Shown: positions 42,928 through 53,556, numbered from the stretch's first letter. The stretch: 64,000 nt of DNA from Nemertoderma westbladi (GCA_032718475.1 JAUCBJ010001196.1:1-64000), one strand, 5' to 3'. Numbers and translations: made by a program. Notes: generated by a model from the sequence alone, not told the origin.

Positions 42928-45661
42928 TCACGCCAAGTTTTTATCAAATTTGCAAAAATGCAGCAAATCAACATCGAGTAATTTACATGAAAAAGAGAGT
43001 AAGCTCTCTGAATCTACTACTGTTGCGTCTAATGCATTCCATATTGGAATCGCGCGATTGGCAAACGAAAATTTCGAAATTTGCAGTCTACTGTAGTTAA
43101 CCAATAGCTTGTGGTTGTGTCCTCTCAATCCTCTACGCACTGGATAAGAGAAAAAATCATCAAAGGCTAAATCTATCAGACCGTGTAAAATAGAAAAAAC
43201 CATTTTTTGATCATAAATAATACGGCGAATTTCTAATGGTTGTAGCTTAAAATGCTTCAATCGTTCGAAATAACTAGTCCTACCTAGATTGCACCGAAGA
43301 TAAAGACGTCTCGTATAATAACGTTGCACACCTTCAATGAGATCGATACTAGCCATCGTGAACGGCGACCATACTTGAGTACAATACTCTAGTAAAGGCC
43401 CAACATATGCCTTGTAGGCTAAAAGCAATGCCTTTTCGTTGTTCGTATAGAAACAACGAAAAATCATGTTAGAGATTTTATAAGCCTTAGCTACTTGTTC
43501 ACGACAATATTTATCGAATTTAAGGTTGTCGCACACAGTAACACCTAAATCTTTACAATGAGAAACTGATTTAATCGGCTTGTCATTGAGTGAATAAGTT
43601 AACAAAGGATTTGTAATACCAATGTGTATAACTGAGCACTTACGGGCAGCCACTCCTAACTGCCAACTGGATAGCCCAGTTACCTAACGTGTTAAGCGAT
43701 TGTGAAATAAGATTAGCATTACTGCAATTAGCGACAACAGGAGAATATAGTTTAACATTTATCAGCGAATAGTTTAACTGTAACAGAGTCTAATAGCACC
43801 GGAAGGTCATTTATAAAAATCAGAAACAGGACAGGTCCCAGAACACTACCTTGGGGAGTGCCTGAAGTAACCTTGCAAATTTCAGAAAAACAATTACCAA
43901 CAACTATTCGTTGAGTTCTGTTAGCCAAAAATGCACCAATCCAACCTAGTAAATTGCCGCAGATACCATATGAAGACAGTTTTGCCAAAAGCTTAGAGTG
44001 CACCACCGAATCAAAAGCTTTAGCAAAATCAATGTATACAATATCAATATTCTTACGATTATCAATCCTTATCAAAATTGTGTCCAGTCGGTGATACACT
44101 CAAATAATTGCGTACAAGTAGATCTACGCTGTAGGAACCCATGCTGAGATTTTGATATCAATTTATGTTCTAAAAGATACTTAGTTAACTCTACTTTAAT
44201 GCACATTTCCATAAGTTTACAGGCTATACAAGTTAGTGATACAGGTCTATAATTATAAGGGTCCGAAGGATCGCCTTCTTGTACAATGGAATAACTAAAG
44301 CAGTACGCCAAACAGATGGCAGAGCATTGGAAGCAAATGATATATTAAAAATAACTGATAAAGGCACAGCTAAAAAAAATGCAAGTTTAGAAAATAAAAT
44401 ACTGGGCAGATCATCCGGAGTGCGGCTTGTCTTGCCTTTCAGTTTTCTCAGCATTATTAAAATAGTTGCAGGTTCAAAATTTATATCAGATAACTGGGCG
44501 CTAGAATGTACTTTTCTAGGAAATGGTGGGATAGACCCATTGTCCTCACTGAAGTTTTGCGAGAGTACCATTGAAAATATATTAGCCTCAGTAACATCAT
44601 CAACTACAGTATTACCATTGTACTGTAGTGGTGCAATACCCGTTTTATTGCGTTTTCGTGAGTTAGTGTACTTAAAGACTGCTTCCGAACTTCCTGAGCT
44701 GAGAATTTTACATTCTTTGGCGCAGGCAGCTCGGAATGCACCCTGAGAAGCAGCTTTAGCAGCCTTAGTGTAAGCTGCTCTGCCAGATACTGTGTGCCTG
44801 CGGCGCCACAGTTTCTTTTTATTATTCTGAAGTTGCTTTACATAAACCGGGTATGCTTTCTTATTAGGATTAATAGATTTGAAAGGCACACAATTATCAA
44901 TACCTACTTTGAGTATACTTGTAAATTTGCACCAGAAATCATCTATAGTGTTACATAATTGAAATTCGATAGTCCAATTGATATTTTGTAAATATGACGA
45001 AAATTTGTTATAGTCACAGTTAGAAAAGTTATGAAAACCAATGCAATCTCGCTGAATTAACTCATGTGGGGAAATAATATTAAAACAAACTGTAGCATGA
45101 TCACTAGTAGAAAAATTTTCAATTACTGAAACACAAGATACATGTAAGTATTCCGAACAGAAAACTAGGTCTAGGACATTATCTAAGCGCGTTGGCTCTA
45201 ATTGAAGTTGAGAAAGACCAGATTCTAAAACAAAATTAGAACATGAATTATATATTTGTGAGTCCGAATGAGATAGTTCAACCCAATCAAAATCTGGTAG
45301 ATTAAAATCGCCCATTATTACGCAGGGCCGGTCAATGTCACACAGACTAGATAGGCAACCATACAAAATGTCCGACTGGTCTTGGTGAAAGACTAGTACT
45401 TCTGTATACACATACAATACTACTGGGAACATTTCCGAGAAGGTCAACAGCGATAATCTCGACATCGTTAAATATTTGGGGTATCAGAACACGGGAGCAT
45501 TTAATCGAGTTATGTATTAAAAGGGCTACACCTCCTCCACGAGATGGGCGATCATTACGATAAACTTTGTATTTATCCACACGCGAAAGCATGGCGTCTG
45601 TAACAGTAGCATCTAACCAAGTTTCAGTGACACCAACTATGTCGTACAAAGCATCACACAA
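42928..45661 (-). pseudogene. CR1/Jockey-like ORF2: endonuclease and RT
   Basis: 45347-45661 carries GVTETWLD and SRGGGVALLI. 44233-45465 carries MGDFNLPDFDW, the long endonuclease-RT linker and TSDHATV (endonuclease end). 44072-44311 has YRPVSLTCIACKLME (fingers). 43752-44099 has VYIDFAKAFDSV (motif A, Asp) and SGTPQGSVLGPVLFLIFIND (motif B), and breaks at FAD in motif C. 42928-43653 has CKDLGVTV and YVGPLLEYCTQVWSP (thumb), usual in CR1/Jockey/L2 LINEs. Frameshifts occur near 45400, 44250-44310, 44090 and 43750. Dead copy. Confidence 0.85.
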
Positions 45662-46388
45662 ATTTTCGAACTCAGGAAGTTTGTTTTTAAGGGAATGCGC
45701 ATTTATACACCCCCATTTTAACCACGGGTTAGAAAGTCCTGCTTTTGATGGTTTGTTAGTTAGATCTTCTCCCTTTAGCAGTTTCCCTGACTATGAGTGT
45801 CCGGAATGGCCGGAGCCCGCAGAGAAGGTGTTGGCGTAGCGATAATCGGTTGCATGGAAGCGCGAAGAGTTGGAGAAGGTTGTTCCAGGGAGGTCAGATT
45901 CGGACTAGCGGGGTTGAAGTGCCACGATCGATCGCGCTTCCAGGTACCCCCTTAACCTCCTTGATGAACTTCCAAACGTCGCCATTATCACGAACACTGA
46001 AACTCATAGTAAGATCTGATACATTGCCAACATTATGACTATTATTTCATTGGAATATAGTCTTACGATGTTCTTGAACCAGCTTACGTGTAGATAAACT
46101 GAGGCTCGGTCGAACTTTCAAGTCGGAGAATTCGAAGTCACCTTGATCCTTTCTAGCTGAATCAAAATACTCGCGAAATAATTTGGCCTCGTGCTCTGAA
46201 CTAAAGGACACTTTCAACAGGCGGGGAATACTGCGATGACTACATACATGACTACATGACTTCTACGAATACTACTGATAAATTCCTACAGTACATTATT
46301 TAATTACTCAGTGTTCGCTTTCAGATTTTAACCTAACTAATGATTCCCATTTTCCCTCTGTCCTAGTCCTGGTACCGTAGTGTCAGTG

Positions 46389-46990
46389 TCAGTCGACCCT
46401 GTTGCGTGTCCTTCCCACCCTTCCCGAACCCCAGAGGGTTCGGTCATCAGGAAAGCGGTACGGCTTGGCTAGGGTCTGTCGGTTCATCGCAGGGTCCCAA
46501 CCATATAAGCTTTCCGAATCCTTTTCAGGCTCGTAGTCGCGTCGGTAGCCGAGAAGCTGCTCCGAATAGTCGGTAGGCCAGTAGAGTCTGGTCCTCTGTC
46601 TTTCGACCCTGTTGCTTGTCCGTCCCACCCTTCCCGAACCCCGAAGGGATTGGTCATCAGGAAAGCGGTACGGCTTGGCTAGGGGTCTGTCGGCCCATTG
46701 TGAGTCCCAACTGTCGGAGCTTTCCAAATCCTTTTCAGGCTGCTACTAACGCCGGTTGTGGAACCCACGCCAGGAAGTCAGTCCTCGTCGAACCCTTCCT
46801 TCATCCAGTCGGTCGATCCTTCGCAAGTCCCTGGCGCAGTCAGCCCGAATCCTTTTCAGGCTCGTAATCGCTGCCGGTGGTCAGGGACTGCTAAGGATCT
46901 GTCAGTTCCCGTCGCAAATCCCTGGCGCAATCAGCAAGCTTTCCGAATCCTTTTCAGGCTCGTAATCGCTGCTGGTGGCCAGGAACCGCT
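46389..46990 (-). repeat. Tandem repeats in the CR1-like 5' region
   Basis: Two ~210-bp units (46396- and 46606-) share CGACCCTGTTGC, CACCCTTCCCGAACCCC and AAAGCGGTACGGCTTGGCTA. A shorter element, AATCCTTTTCAGGCTCGTA, occurs about four times to 46970. The 112-residue minus ORF at 46389-46727 is built from two of these units and is probably not an ORF1. Confidence 0.7.
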
Positions 46991-47309
46991 AAGGGCAGTC
47001 CTTGTCCCCAGGCCTAGTGGGTTACCAACTACCGAAGTAGAAGGAGGTTGTCTAGGCCTAAATAAGTATCAGGCAACCCTGACACCTAAAGTACCGCTTG
47101 GTTTTACCTCCCACCCTTGGCCCTTAAATATCTGATATGAGTCCCGTGGCCCGTAAGTCGCCCAAATATTCGCCCATAAATCGCCCCCAGTCTATTGAAT
47201 ATACCCAAATTTTATATTCCCGCACCCAGTACTGATATTGGAATATTCATAACAAATAAATCCAAAAAATATTTAACTCGCGCTATGGCAAATTGAAATA
47301 CCGCGAACA

Positions 47310-47935
47310 GTATGTGTAGCCTACATAGAGGCTACATGTAGGTATGTGTAGCCTACATAGAGGCTACATGTAGGTATGTGTAGCCTACATAGAGCCTACA
47401 TGTAGGTATGTGTCTGTGTAGCCTACATAGAGGCTACATGTAGGTATGTGTAGCCTATGTAGAGGCTGCATGTAGGTATGTGTAGCCTACATAGTGGCTA
47501 CATGTAGGGATGTGTAACCTACATAGAGGCTACATGTAGGTATGTGTAGTCTACATAGATGCTACATGTAGGTATGTGTAGACTACATAGAGGCTACATG
47601 TAGGTATGTGTAGCCTACATAGAGGCTACATGTAGGTATGTGTTGCCAACTTAGAGGCTACATGTAGGTATGTGTAGAATACGTAGAGGCTACATGTAGG
47701 TATGTGTAGCCTATATAGAGGCACATGTAGGTATGTTTAGACTACATAGAGGCTACATGTAGGTATCTGTAGCCTACATAGAGGCTACATGTAAGTATGT
47801 GTTGCCAACTTAGAGGCTACATGTAGGTATGTGTAGCTTACATAGAGGCTACATGTAGGTATGTGTAGACTACATAGAGCCTACATAGAGGCTACATGTA
47901 GGTATGTGTAGACTACATAGAGCCTACATTAGGGT
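47310..47935. repeat. 32-bp minisatellite, block 3
   Basis: About 19 monomers of the same family as block 2, more diverged (GTTGCCAACTTAGAGG and GACTACATAGAG variants). Its first 8 bases duplicate the end of block 2 across the CR1-like insert. Confidence 0.95.
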
Positions 47936-48402
47936 GTGTCATAAAAATCAAAAGTCCGCGAATAACGTAGGAACTCACCCAGAAGGTGAGGTTATGTGTC
48001 CATAACACGTGGACAAAATTTTAGGAAAAAAAAATATATGGAACATGTGACCCCAATACCACTTTGTTTTTCACTCATATTTAATCTACCGTGCAAAAAA
48101 TATTATTGAAAATTTACATTATCTTCACTTCTGCTGGGGCTAACAGGTCATGGGTGAGCTCATTAGAAGCGCAATTGTCGATTTAGTGGGGGTAGAAAGT
48201 GCAAAAAGGAACAAAAAATTTATTAATAAAATTTAAAATGCATTTTATTTAAATTTTAATCCAATTTCACCAAAAAGAGCAAAAATGGTTTATAATTATA
48301 CAATTATCACAATTAATCATTTATAACACCATTGATCAAATAATAATTAATTAATATTATTGCACACAAGAATATTAGGAATAGCACGACTTAGGATATA
48401 GG
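47936..48402. other. A/T-rich region, likely 3' UTR of the RT-RLE element
   Basis: No ORF. It follows the stop of the minus-strand RT at 48420 and ends where the minisatellite begins, so it may be the 3' UTR. No poly-A or TSD is identified. Confidence 0.4.
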
Positions 48403-48419
48403 TTACCCTGCAAGGTGAG

Positions 48420-51380
48420 TCAGTATCGCCTTGCGAGCCCCACCCCACGGATCCCAGCCCCATCCCCGAACCCTAACCCACGCCACGGACGCCGCCCACC
48501 ACGGAGGCAGAGGGAGTTGGACCGGAGGAGTGCGAATTGCAGCCGCCGGCGAACACCCCCCAGCACGCACGCGAGGCCCCTCTCCTGCATACCATCTCGC
48601 CTTGCCACGAGTGACTCTGCGAGATGGCGGATAAGGATCTGGGCCTCGGTGCACCAGACACCGTCAGTGGTGCCGACCAGGGGGGTGAAGGCCATCCTCC
48701 GGTCCTCGCAGACGGTGCGGTAGTGGCGTTTCTTATGCCGGCACCGCTCCTCAAGCAGTGACTCGGTCGAACGGTTGGCCTGGGCATACGAGGTGGCGTC
48801 AGCGTTAATTAACGAAATATCAAACGACGCCACCCGTTGATTGGCCCAGACCCCCCGAGCAACCAAGTCAGCTCGCACTCCCCCTACTGCCCAGCCATCG
48901 CGGTCCAAATGACCTTGGGCAAGGGTCACCTCTCGTTCAACGCTCGATGGCCCAACCACCGAGGCCAACAACTCTCCAAAGACCTCTCGCACCTCATCAT
49001 GGCGCTTAATGATCAGCCCGCCAGACTTGCAGCTCAGTGCGTGTGAGGTGGAGAAAGACTCCCCACAACCCTCGCACTTTGCTGGAAGACCTGGCGGGTC
49101 AAGGCCATAACGGAGAGCCAGGTTGTCCCTGAACTCATCTGGGCTGAGGTCCGTATGATCAAGGGCTGATGGCTGGGCCGTCAACCAACCCCCAGTCTTG
49201 TTATTAACGGTTCGTTCCACCGTTCGCCGACGTCCTGTTGGGAGTGCCGCCACTGCAACCTCCTGCTTCTCCTTGTACAGGATGTCCTGAGCAATGCGGC
49301 TCTCCTTTAGGACCTCAGATAGCTGAGCGTTGTGGTCGGGGACATTGAGGGACAGTCCCGAAAGGATGGCGTCGGTTACAATCGATGTCCCGCGGGTAGA
49401 TGCGTCCCGAGCTGGGCCTTTCCGCATCAGCGGGTCCCGCAGACCGACTCCTCCATGCCGCGCCGGGAGGAGAACGAGATCCTCGTCGGCCTCGTTCAGG
49501 CGGGTTCCGAAGAGCGCAGGGATGTAGGTCTGCAGCAGCGCCGTCCGGATAGGGGCGATCTCACTGTCCTCGGTAGGAACAACCCGAAGGAGGTAGTCCC
49601 ATTCGGCCTGAACACACCGGGACATCCCGGTGTGCGCGGTCTGGGGGTACACTTTGCCCACCTCCGCGAGTTTCCCAACATTCGACACCCAGCCAGACAC
49701 CTTTTTGGCTACGAACTGTTTCCTCCCCGACGCTGCCCCGATATAACCACCCAGGAAACGCTGACCGGAAACAACCTGGATCCCCCATGGCCCGAACATC
49801 GCACGAGCCTCGACTTCGAACTCAGGTTTTACCACCAGGAAACTCTTGGTTGCCTCTGGGTTATAGCCTATCTTAGGGCCCTCCTGGCAGAGTTCGCGCC
49901 ACCAGCACCACACCCCGTACAGAGTGCCAGCCGACGAGGCATCGTCGGCATACCAGCACTGGCGCTGTGATGGGGGGCTAGGTGATGTAGATGGCTGGGG
50001 GCCGGGGTCCGGTGGCGGACCGTGGGGTGGAGACGGCTGTGGGCCGGGGTCAGGTGGCAGACTGCAAGATAGCGGCGTCTGGTGGCCGCGGTCCGGTGGC
50101 AGACCGTGTGGTGGCGACGGTTGAGAACCCGGGAAAGGTGGCAGACAGTGAGGAGGCGCCGGTTGAGAACCGGGGTCAGATTGGAGACTGCGATGTGGCG
50201 ACGGTTGGGAACCGGTGTCCGGTGGCAGACCGCGTGGTGGCGACGGTTGAGAACCCGGGACGGGTGGCAGACCGTGCAGTGGCGACGGTTGAGAACCGGG
50301 GTCAGGTGGCTGAGTGCGATGTGGCGACGGTTGGGAACCAGTGTCCGGTGGCAGACCGTGCAGTGGCGACGGTTGAGAACTGGTGTCCGGTGTCAGACCG
50401 TGTAGTGGCGACGGTTGAGAACCGAGGTCAGGAGGCAGACTGTGAGGTGGCGACGATTGACCCCGAGTCCCGTGCAGCAGTGGAGACAGAGCACTGGGGG
50501 TGTGCAAACCTGGGTCTTGAACAGCCCGCAACCTCCTGATCATGGGGAGAACTCCACACCCATAGCCGAGCATAGCAGCTGGATCCCCCTGGGTCCACCC
50601 TTCCTGGCTCCACAATGGCTGGTCGCTGCCGTCGAGGAAGAGAGCCGCGTGGCCATTATATGAATTGAACAGGAAGCGCGAGGCACGATGCCAAAGAACA
50701 CGGCAGTTCCAGAGTGCAACAGGGCGACTGATGCTATTAAAGGCATTGCGAGCATCGACAAGCAACATCGCCTCGGTCCCGTTTTCCTCAAAAATTGAGG
50801 ACATGGCGTGAATGGCCCCTTCAATCCCGGCTTTGACACCGGCACACAATTGGTCTGCCCCGCACTCTTTGGAGATATCCGCCTTCGTTTTCAACGTGGT
50901 GCAGTTGGAAAGGAGACGATATAGCACCTCACCAACCCCAATGTGGCGGACACCGGGCTCCTTGTCGAGTGCAACAAGCCGACAGTCCCGTAGGGCCCTA
51001 ATCTCACCCCATGGGACAATGGTGTTAGCGAGGCGGCGGCATAGTCCAGCAACGGCTTCACGGAGGCGAGAGCTGTGCGCCTCATAGCGTGTGAGGATTG
51101 CGTGCCAGAATTCGGCGTCCCCGCCGATGGGACCGGCACTACCACAGAGTTTCCTGGCAACCTTTAAAACAGTCTGTCCTGTAACATCTAGGCCCTCAAG
51201 GGGAGGGAGTTCGTTGCAGGGTTCGAGAGAGTCTGGGGAGGTGGGCATCTGAGGCGGGCGTTTCAGCAGGAGGACATCCCGAACCGTCACACCCTGTGGC
51301 TGACCCTCCACCTGTGCGTTGGGGTCAAGGACACCCCCGCAGTCCCGCTCAGTTACCATCCGAACTGCGGCCCGGTTCAT
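48420..51380 (-). CDS. RT-RLE ORF2: reverse transcriptase, zinc finger and restriction-like endonuclease
   Basis: An uninterrupted 986-residue frame. RT motif A is LVDARNAFNSISR (about residues 207-219), motif B SQEGWTQGDPAAM (about 257-269) and motif C CWYADDASSAG (YADD 477-480). Thumb-region blocks follow (PARHGGVGLRDP). A C-x2-C-x7-H-x3-C zinc finger (about 769-785), KRHDEVRE, RADL and SFDISL then match the RLE arrangement. The N-A-F-N variant of motif A and the S-Q-E-G-x-T-Q-G-D-P form of motif B belong to an RT family common in invertebrates. Between B and C lie about 155 residues of 14-residue repeats. The intact frame suggests recent activity. Confidence 0.85.
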   Translation of the reverse strand: MNRAAVRMVTERDCGGVLDPNAQVEGQPQGVTVRDVLLLKRPPQMPTSPDSLEPCNELPPLEGLDVTGQTVLKVARKLCGSAGPIGGDAEFWHAILTRYEAHSSRLREAVAGLCRRLANTIVPWGEIRALRDCRLVALDKEPGVRHIGVGEVLYRLLSNCTTLKTKADISKECGADQLCAGVKAGIEGAIHAMSSIFEENGTEAMLLVDARNAFNSISRPVALWNCRVLWHRASRFLFNSYNGHAALFLDGSDQPLWSQEGWTQGDPAAMLGYGCGVLPMIRRLRAVQDPGLHTPSALSPLLHGTRGQSSPPHSLPPDLGSQPSPLHGLTPDTSSQPSPLHGLPPDTGSQPSPHRTQPPDPGSQPSPLHGLPPVPGSQPSPPRGLPPDTGSQPSPHRSLQSDPGSQPAPPHCLPPFPGSQPSPPHGLPPDRGHQTPLSCSLPPDPGPQPSPPHGPPPDPGPQPSTSPSPPSQRQCWYADDASSAGTLYGVWCWWRELCQEGPKIGYNPEATKSFLVVKPEFEVEARAMFGPWGIQVVSGQRFLGGYIGAASGRKQFVAKKVSGWVSNVGKLAEVGKVYPQTAHTGMSRCVQAEWDYLLRVVPTEDSEIAPIRTALLQTYIPALFGTRLNEADEDLVLLPARHGGVGLRDPLMRKGPARDASTRGTSIVTDAILSGLSLNVPDHNAQLSEVLKESRIAQDILYKEKQEVAVAALPTGRRRTVERTVNNKTGGWLTAQPSALDHTDLSPDEFRDNLALRYGLDPPGLPAKCEGCGESFSTSHALSCKSGGLIIKRHDEVREVFGELLASVVGPSSVEREVTLAQGHLDRDGWAVGGVRADLVARGVWANQRVASFDISLINADATSYAQANRSTESLLEERCRHKKRHYRTVCEDRRMAFTPLVGTTDGVWCTEAQILIRHLAESLVARRDGMQERGLACVLGGVRRRLQFALLRSNSLCLRGGRRPWRGLGFGDGAGIRGVGLARRY
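49975..50460 (-). repeat. 42-bp coding minisatellite inside the RT domain
   Basis: About eleven in-frame units of 42 bp encoding SQPSPLHGLPPDTG-like 14-mers (SQPSP.HGLPPD.G). They sit between RT motif B and YADD. Period checked at 50114 and 50156. Stretch is Pro/Ser/Gly-rich, so probably unstructured. Confidence 0.9.
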
Positions 51381-51462
51381 GCCAGCGAGAATTTTTCGGT
51401 TGAAGATGCACAGCTTCTACTAAATAAAGTAGAAGCTGTATTTACGTATTTCGTATAACACA

Positions 51463-52437
51463 CTACAGTAAATGCCATTCTCGTACTAATCCATTGCGTT
51501 CGTTCCACAGTTCGTAAGAGCTCGCATGCTGACGACTCGGTCGGGGTCGATTAACTCGCTGTCCTGATCTGATCTGCTCTGGTATTTGCCCCGAGAGCTG
51601 ACTCGGCAAAAAAGCACCCCCCCAGAAGCGAGCCAAGTCCGGTGGGGGTAGGTGATCACCAGACGGGAACTTTGTGTTGCAACGTGTGGCCTCGTTTATT
51701 AGAGTATCGAACTCACCACGCTCCCACATGTCTATTCGATGCAGAATCGTCCGCCTGATATCCGGAGTGTTGACCACGTCTTTATCTCGTTGGAAGATGG
51801 TAGCGATAAAGCAGAGGGGGTGCTCGGATGGGTGCGCCCCCTCCGTCAGGTTGTCCAACTCCCTTGTGAGGATGTCGACCACCTTGCGCCCCACGTTACC
51901 ACCAGGAACAATGTAGCGACGGCTTGGTAGAAGAGCAAGACGTGCATGGCGAGCCTCCCAAACCGGATCGGTAGATGAGCCTGGAGAGTTTACCCAGGCA
52001 CCCCCAAATGCGTCTTCCAGCATCCCTGAAATAGCAGAGGTGGTTGCGCTCGTGGTTTCATTGATTAAGGAGGGGCTTATAGCCGTAACACCTCTTGGGG
52101 AAAACATGAGCGATCTGAGTGGACGCACAGTACTGGCGGTTGAGGTGGAGTCATTGTCCGAATCGCTGCTGGAACTCGGGGAAAGTTCGTCGAATATGTT
52201 AGAGCAAACAACCCCGGTCACTTCGGCTTGCACCGCTGTAGAACGGGCGGGAATAGAAGAAGCCCTAAAGGGGTTTCGGCAGCCCCCAGAGTCGAGTTTG
52301 ATGCAGTTCCGACACGGACGCTCCGCCCGGACACAGCCGCATTGTCCACCCCTAAAGCCACCACCGTGGGGGGTGCGTGGGGCGCACTCACGGGCCACGC
52401 AATTACAACAACGTTGCGACCCTTGAGACATCACCAA
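51463..52437 (-). CDS. RT-RLE element ORF1 with Cys-rich N-terminus
   Basis: 324 residues, 82 bp upstream of ORF2 on the same strand. Residues about 8-56 form a Cys cluster (CCNCVAREC, CGCVRAERPCRNC, GGCRNPF), a C-x-C-V...C-x-x-C pattern found upstream of this RT family. It is probably a nucleic-acid-binding zinc module. A Ser/Asp/Glu-rich part follows (about 80-105), then a folded-looking region with GRKVVDILTREL, and a short C-terminus. Residues ~273-286 are encoded by a 42-bp stretch identical to 35809-35850. The frame is undamaged. Confidence 0.65.
   Translation of the reverse strand: MVMSQGSQRCCNCVARECAPRTPHGGGFRGGQCGCVRAERPCRNCIKLDSGGCRNPFRASSIPARSTAVQAEVTGVVCSNIFDELSPSSSSDSDNDSTSTASTVRPLRSLMFSPRGVTAISPSLINETTSATTSAISGMLEDAFGGAWVNSPGSSTDPVWEARHARLALLPSRRYIVPGGNVGRKVVDILTRELDNLTEGAHPSEHPLCFIATIFQRDKDVVNTPDIRRTILHRIDMWERGEFDTLINEATRCNTKFPSGDHLPPPDLARFWGGAFLPSQLSGQIPEQIRSGQRVNRPRPSRQHASSYELWNERNGLVREWHLL
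51580..51621. repeat. 42-bp hairpin sequence, copy 2
   Basis: Perfect 42-base match to 35809-35850, same orientation. The core TTTGCCCCGAG-AGCTGA-CTCGGCAAA can fold into a stem. Confidence 0.9.
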
Positions 52438-52746
52438 GGATATTATTATAACAACAAGATCCCAAATAATTGTTACATTTATTGGGCAGTTTAATATGGC
52501 GCCAGGCAGTCTGGCAGTTCATCGGGTGCAGTACAGCAGTATTATACAGCAGTAGTACAGCAGTATCAAGGAAGCCGCTATTTCAGCGAGTTTGCAAGTT
52601 TCAAAAGAGCAAAAATACACTAAGTTTAACATATATTATTATCTTCACCTTACACTATTGTACTCGAGTTTTAACTAAAAATTGAAATTAAAGTCCAATA
52701 TTATTGTACTGAGTACTTCCGCTACTAAATCACACTTTTTTAATCA

Positions 52747-52822
52747 TAGGCTGAACTAGTTAGTGCTACTGATGAGGCCGAATCGTACGTATAGCGCTGG
52801 TTCAAACCCTGGTGACGTGCTT
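52747..52822 (+). ncRNA. tRNA-derived SINE-like unit, left arm
   Basis: A-box-like TAGGCTGAACTAGTTAG and B-box GGTTCAAACCC 50 bp apart, as in pol III tRNA promoters. Acceptor stem and cloverleaf are not complete, so it is tRNA-derived rather than a tRNA gene. Confidence 0.55.
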
Positions 52823-53098
52823 TTCTTTTTTCAATTTCTGAACAAAACCATTTACATTACATTATTAATTACAGTTGCCCCCACAACAGCTCAACTCCAA
52901 TTTATTTAATTAACATCACCTGGGGGGGGGGGGGGGGGGGGAGTAATAATCGAGCTGAATATTTATTTATTTGTACTTCCCTCCTGTTTCACTCTACCAT
53001 ACTTGAGGCCATTAGGTCCACTGTTAGAGATATGAATATGTAACTTAACACTGCCTGTTCAATAGAAGTGGATTAGGTGGGGTGTGAATGTCAGGGGC

Positions 53099-53184
53099 AA
53101 GTGGCTGAACTGGTTAGCGCTACTGATTAGGCCTGATAGGCCGAAACATATGTATAGCGCTGGTTCAACCCCCGGGGTAGTGCT
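53099..53184 (+). ncRNA. tRNA-derived SINE-like unit, insertion in left arm
   Basis: A box GTGGCTGAACTGGTTAGCGC and B box GGTTCAACCCCCGG, closest of the three units to the consensus. Lies in the stretch missing from the right arm. Confidence 0.6.
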
Positions 53185-53325
53185 TTCTCATTTTTTCCAT
53201 TTCTGAAGAAAACCATTTACATTACATCATGAGTTCGGCAATGTAGATCGCACCATCTGCCCGTCATGGCTTCAGTGGCTGCTTGTTCTACTCTCTCTAG
53301 TCACCTGTTAACTGTTAACTGTTAA

Positions 53326-53556
53326 CCAGCCAGTGCATAATCTTGTACTTTGGCAGCCTCATGGGGTGAATAAGCATGGTGGACAGCCCATGACTTTCTT
53401 GAGACGCATCTTAAAGGACACTGGCCTTAAAGATGCGGATGATCTAGCAAATGTCATGGGTGATAGTGAGTTGTGGCGGTGCAATTTTGTTGACAAGCCG
53501 GCACAGCATTCTTAAAAATGCAGCTGCAATGCAGCATGCCGATCCTAGTAGTAGTA
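53326..53556 (+). mobile_element. RTE LINE 3'-end fragment
   Basis: Matches 38818-39046. Its short frame 53333-53515 (LVLWQPHGVNKHGGQP ... CNFVDKPAQHS) is the intact C-terminal end of the RTE RT. It ends in (TAG)n. GTTAAC occurs directly before and after it, a probable short TSD. Confidence 0.8.

Larger units (their letters stand above)
42310..47309 (-). mobile_element. CR1/Jockey-like LINE inserted in the minisatellite
   Basis: A 5,000-bp segment between minisatellite blocks 2 and 3, with an 8-bp duplication on either side. The minus strand has a repeat-rich 5' region (46389-46990), weak ORF1 traces (about 45990-46250), ORF2 (42928-45661) and a ~0.6-kb 3' region without poly-A. (ATT)n at 42568-42590. 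Confidence 0.8.

Noticed and set aside
46389-46727. ORF1 of the CR1-like LINE
   Set aside because: The reading frame is made of two copies of a nucleotide tandem repeat with no ORF1 motif.
42310-47309. hAT-type DNA transposon (8-bp duplication, weak inverted ends)
   Set aside because: The content is a LINE (endonuclease and RT) without transposase, and the duplication can be explained by target-primed insertion into a repeat.
49991-50539. Plus-strand 182-residue ORF of VATVENRG-type repeats
   Set aside because: Antisense of the 42-bp repeat in the RT ORF; repeats of a length divisible by three keep several frames open.
52747-52822. Functional tRNA gene
   Set aside because: A and B boxes are present but acceptor stem pairing and a normal anticodon arm are not evident.
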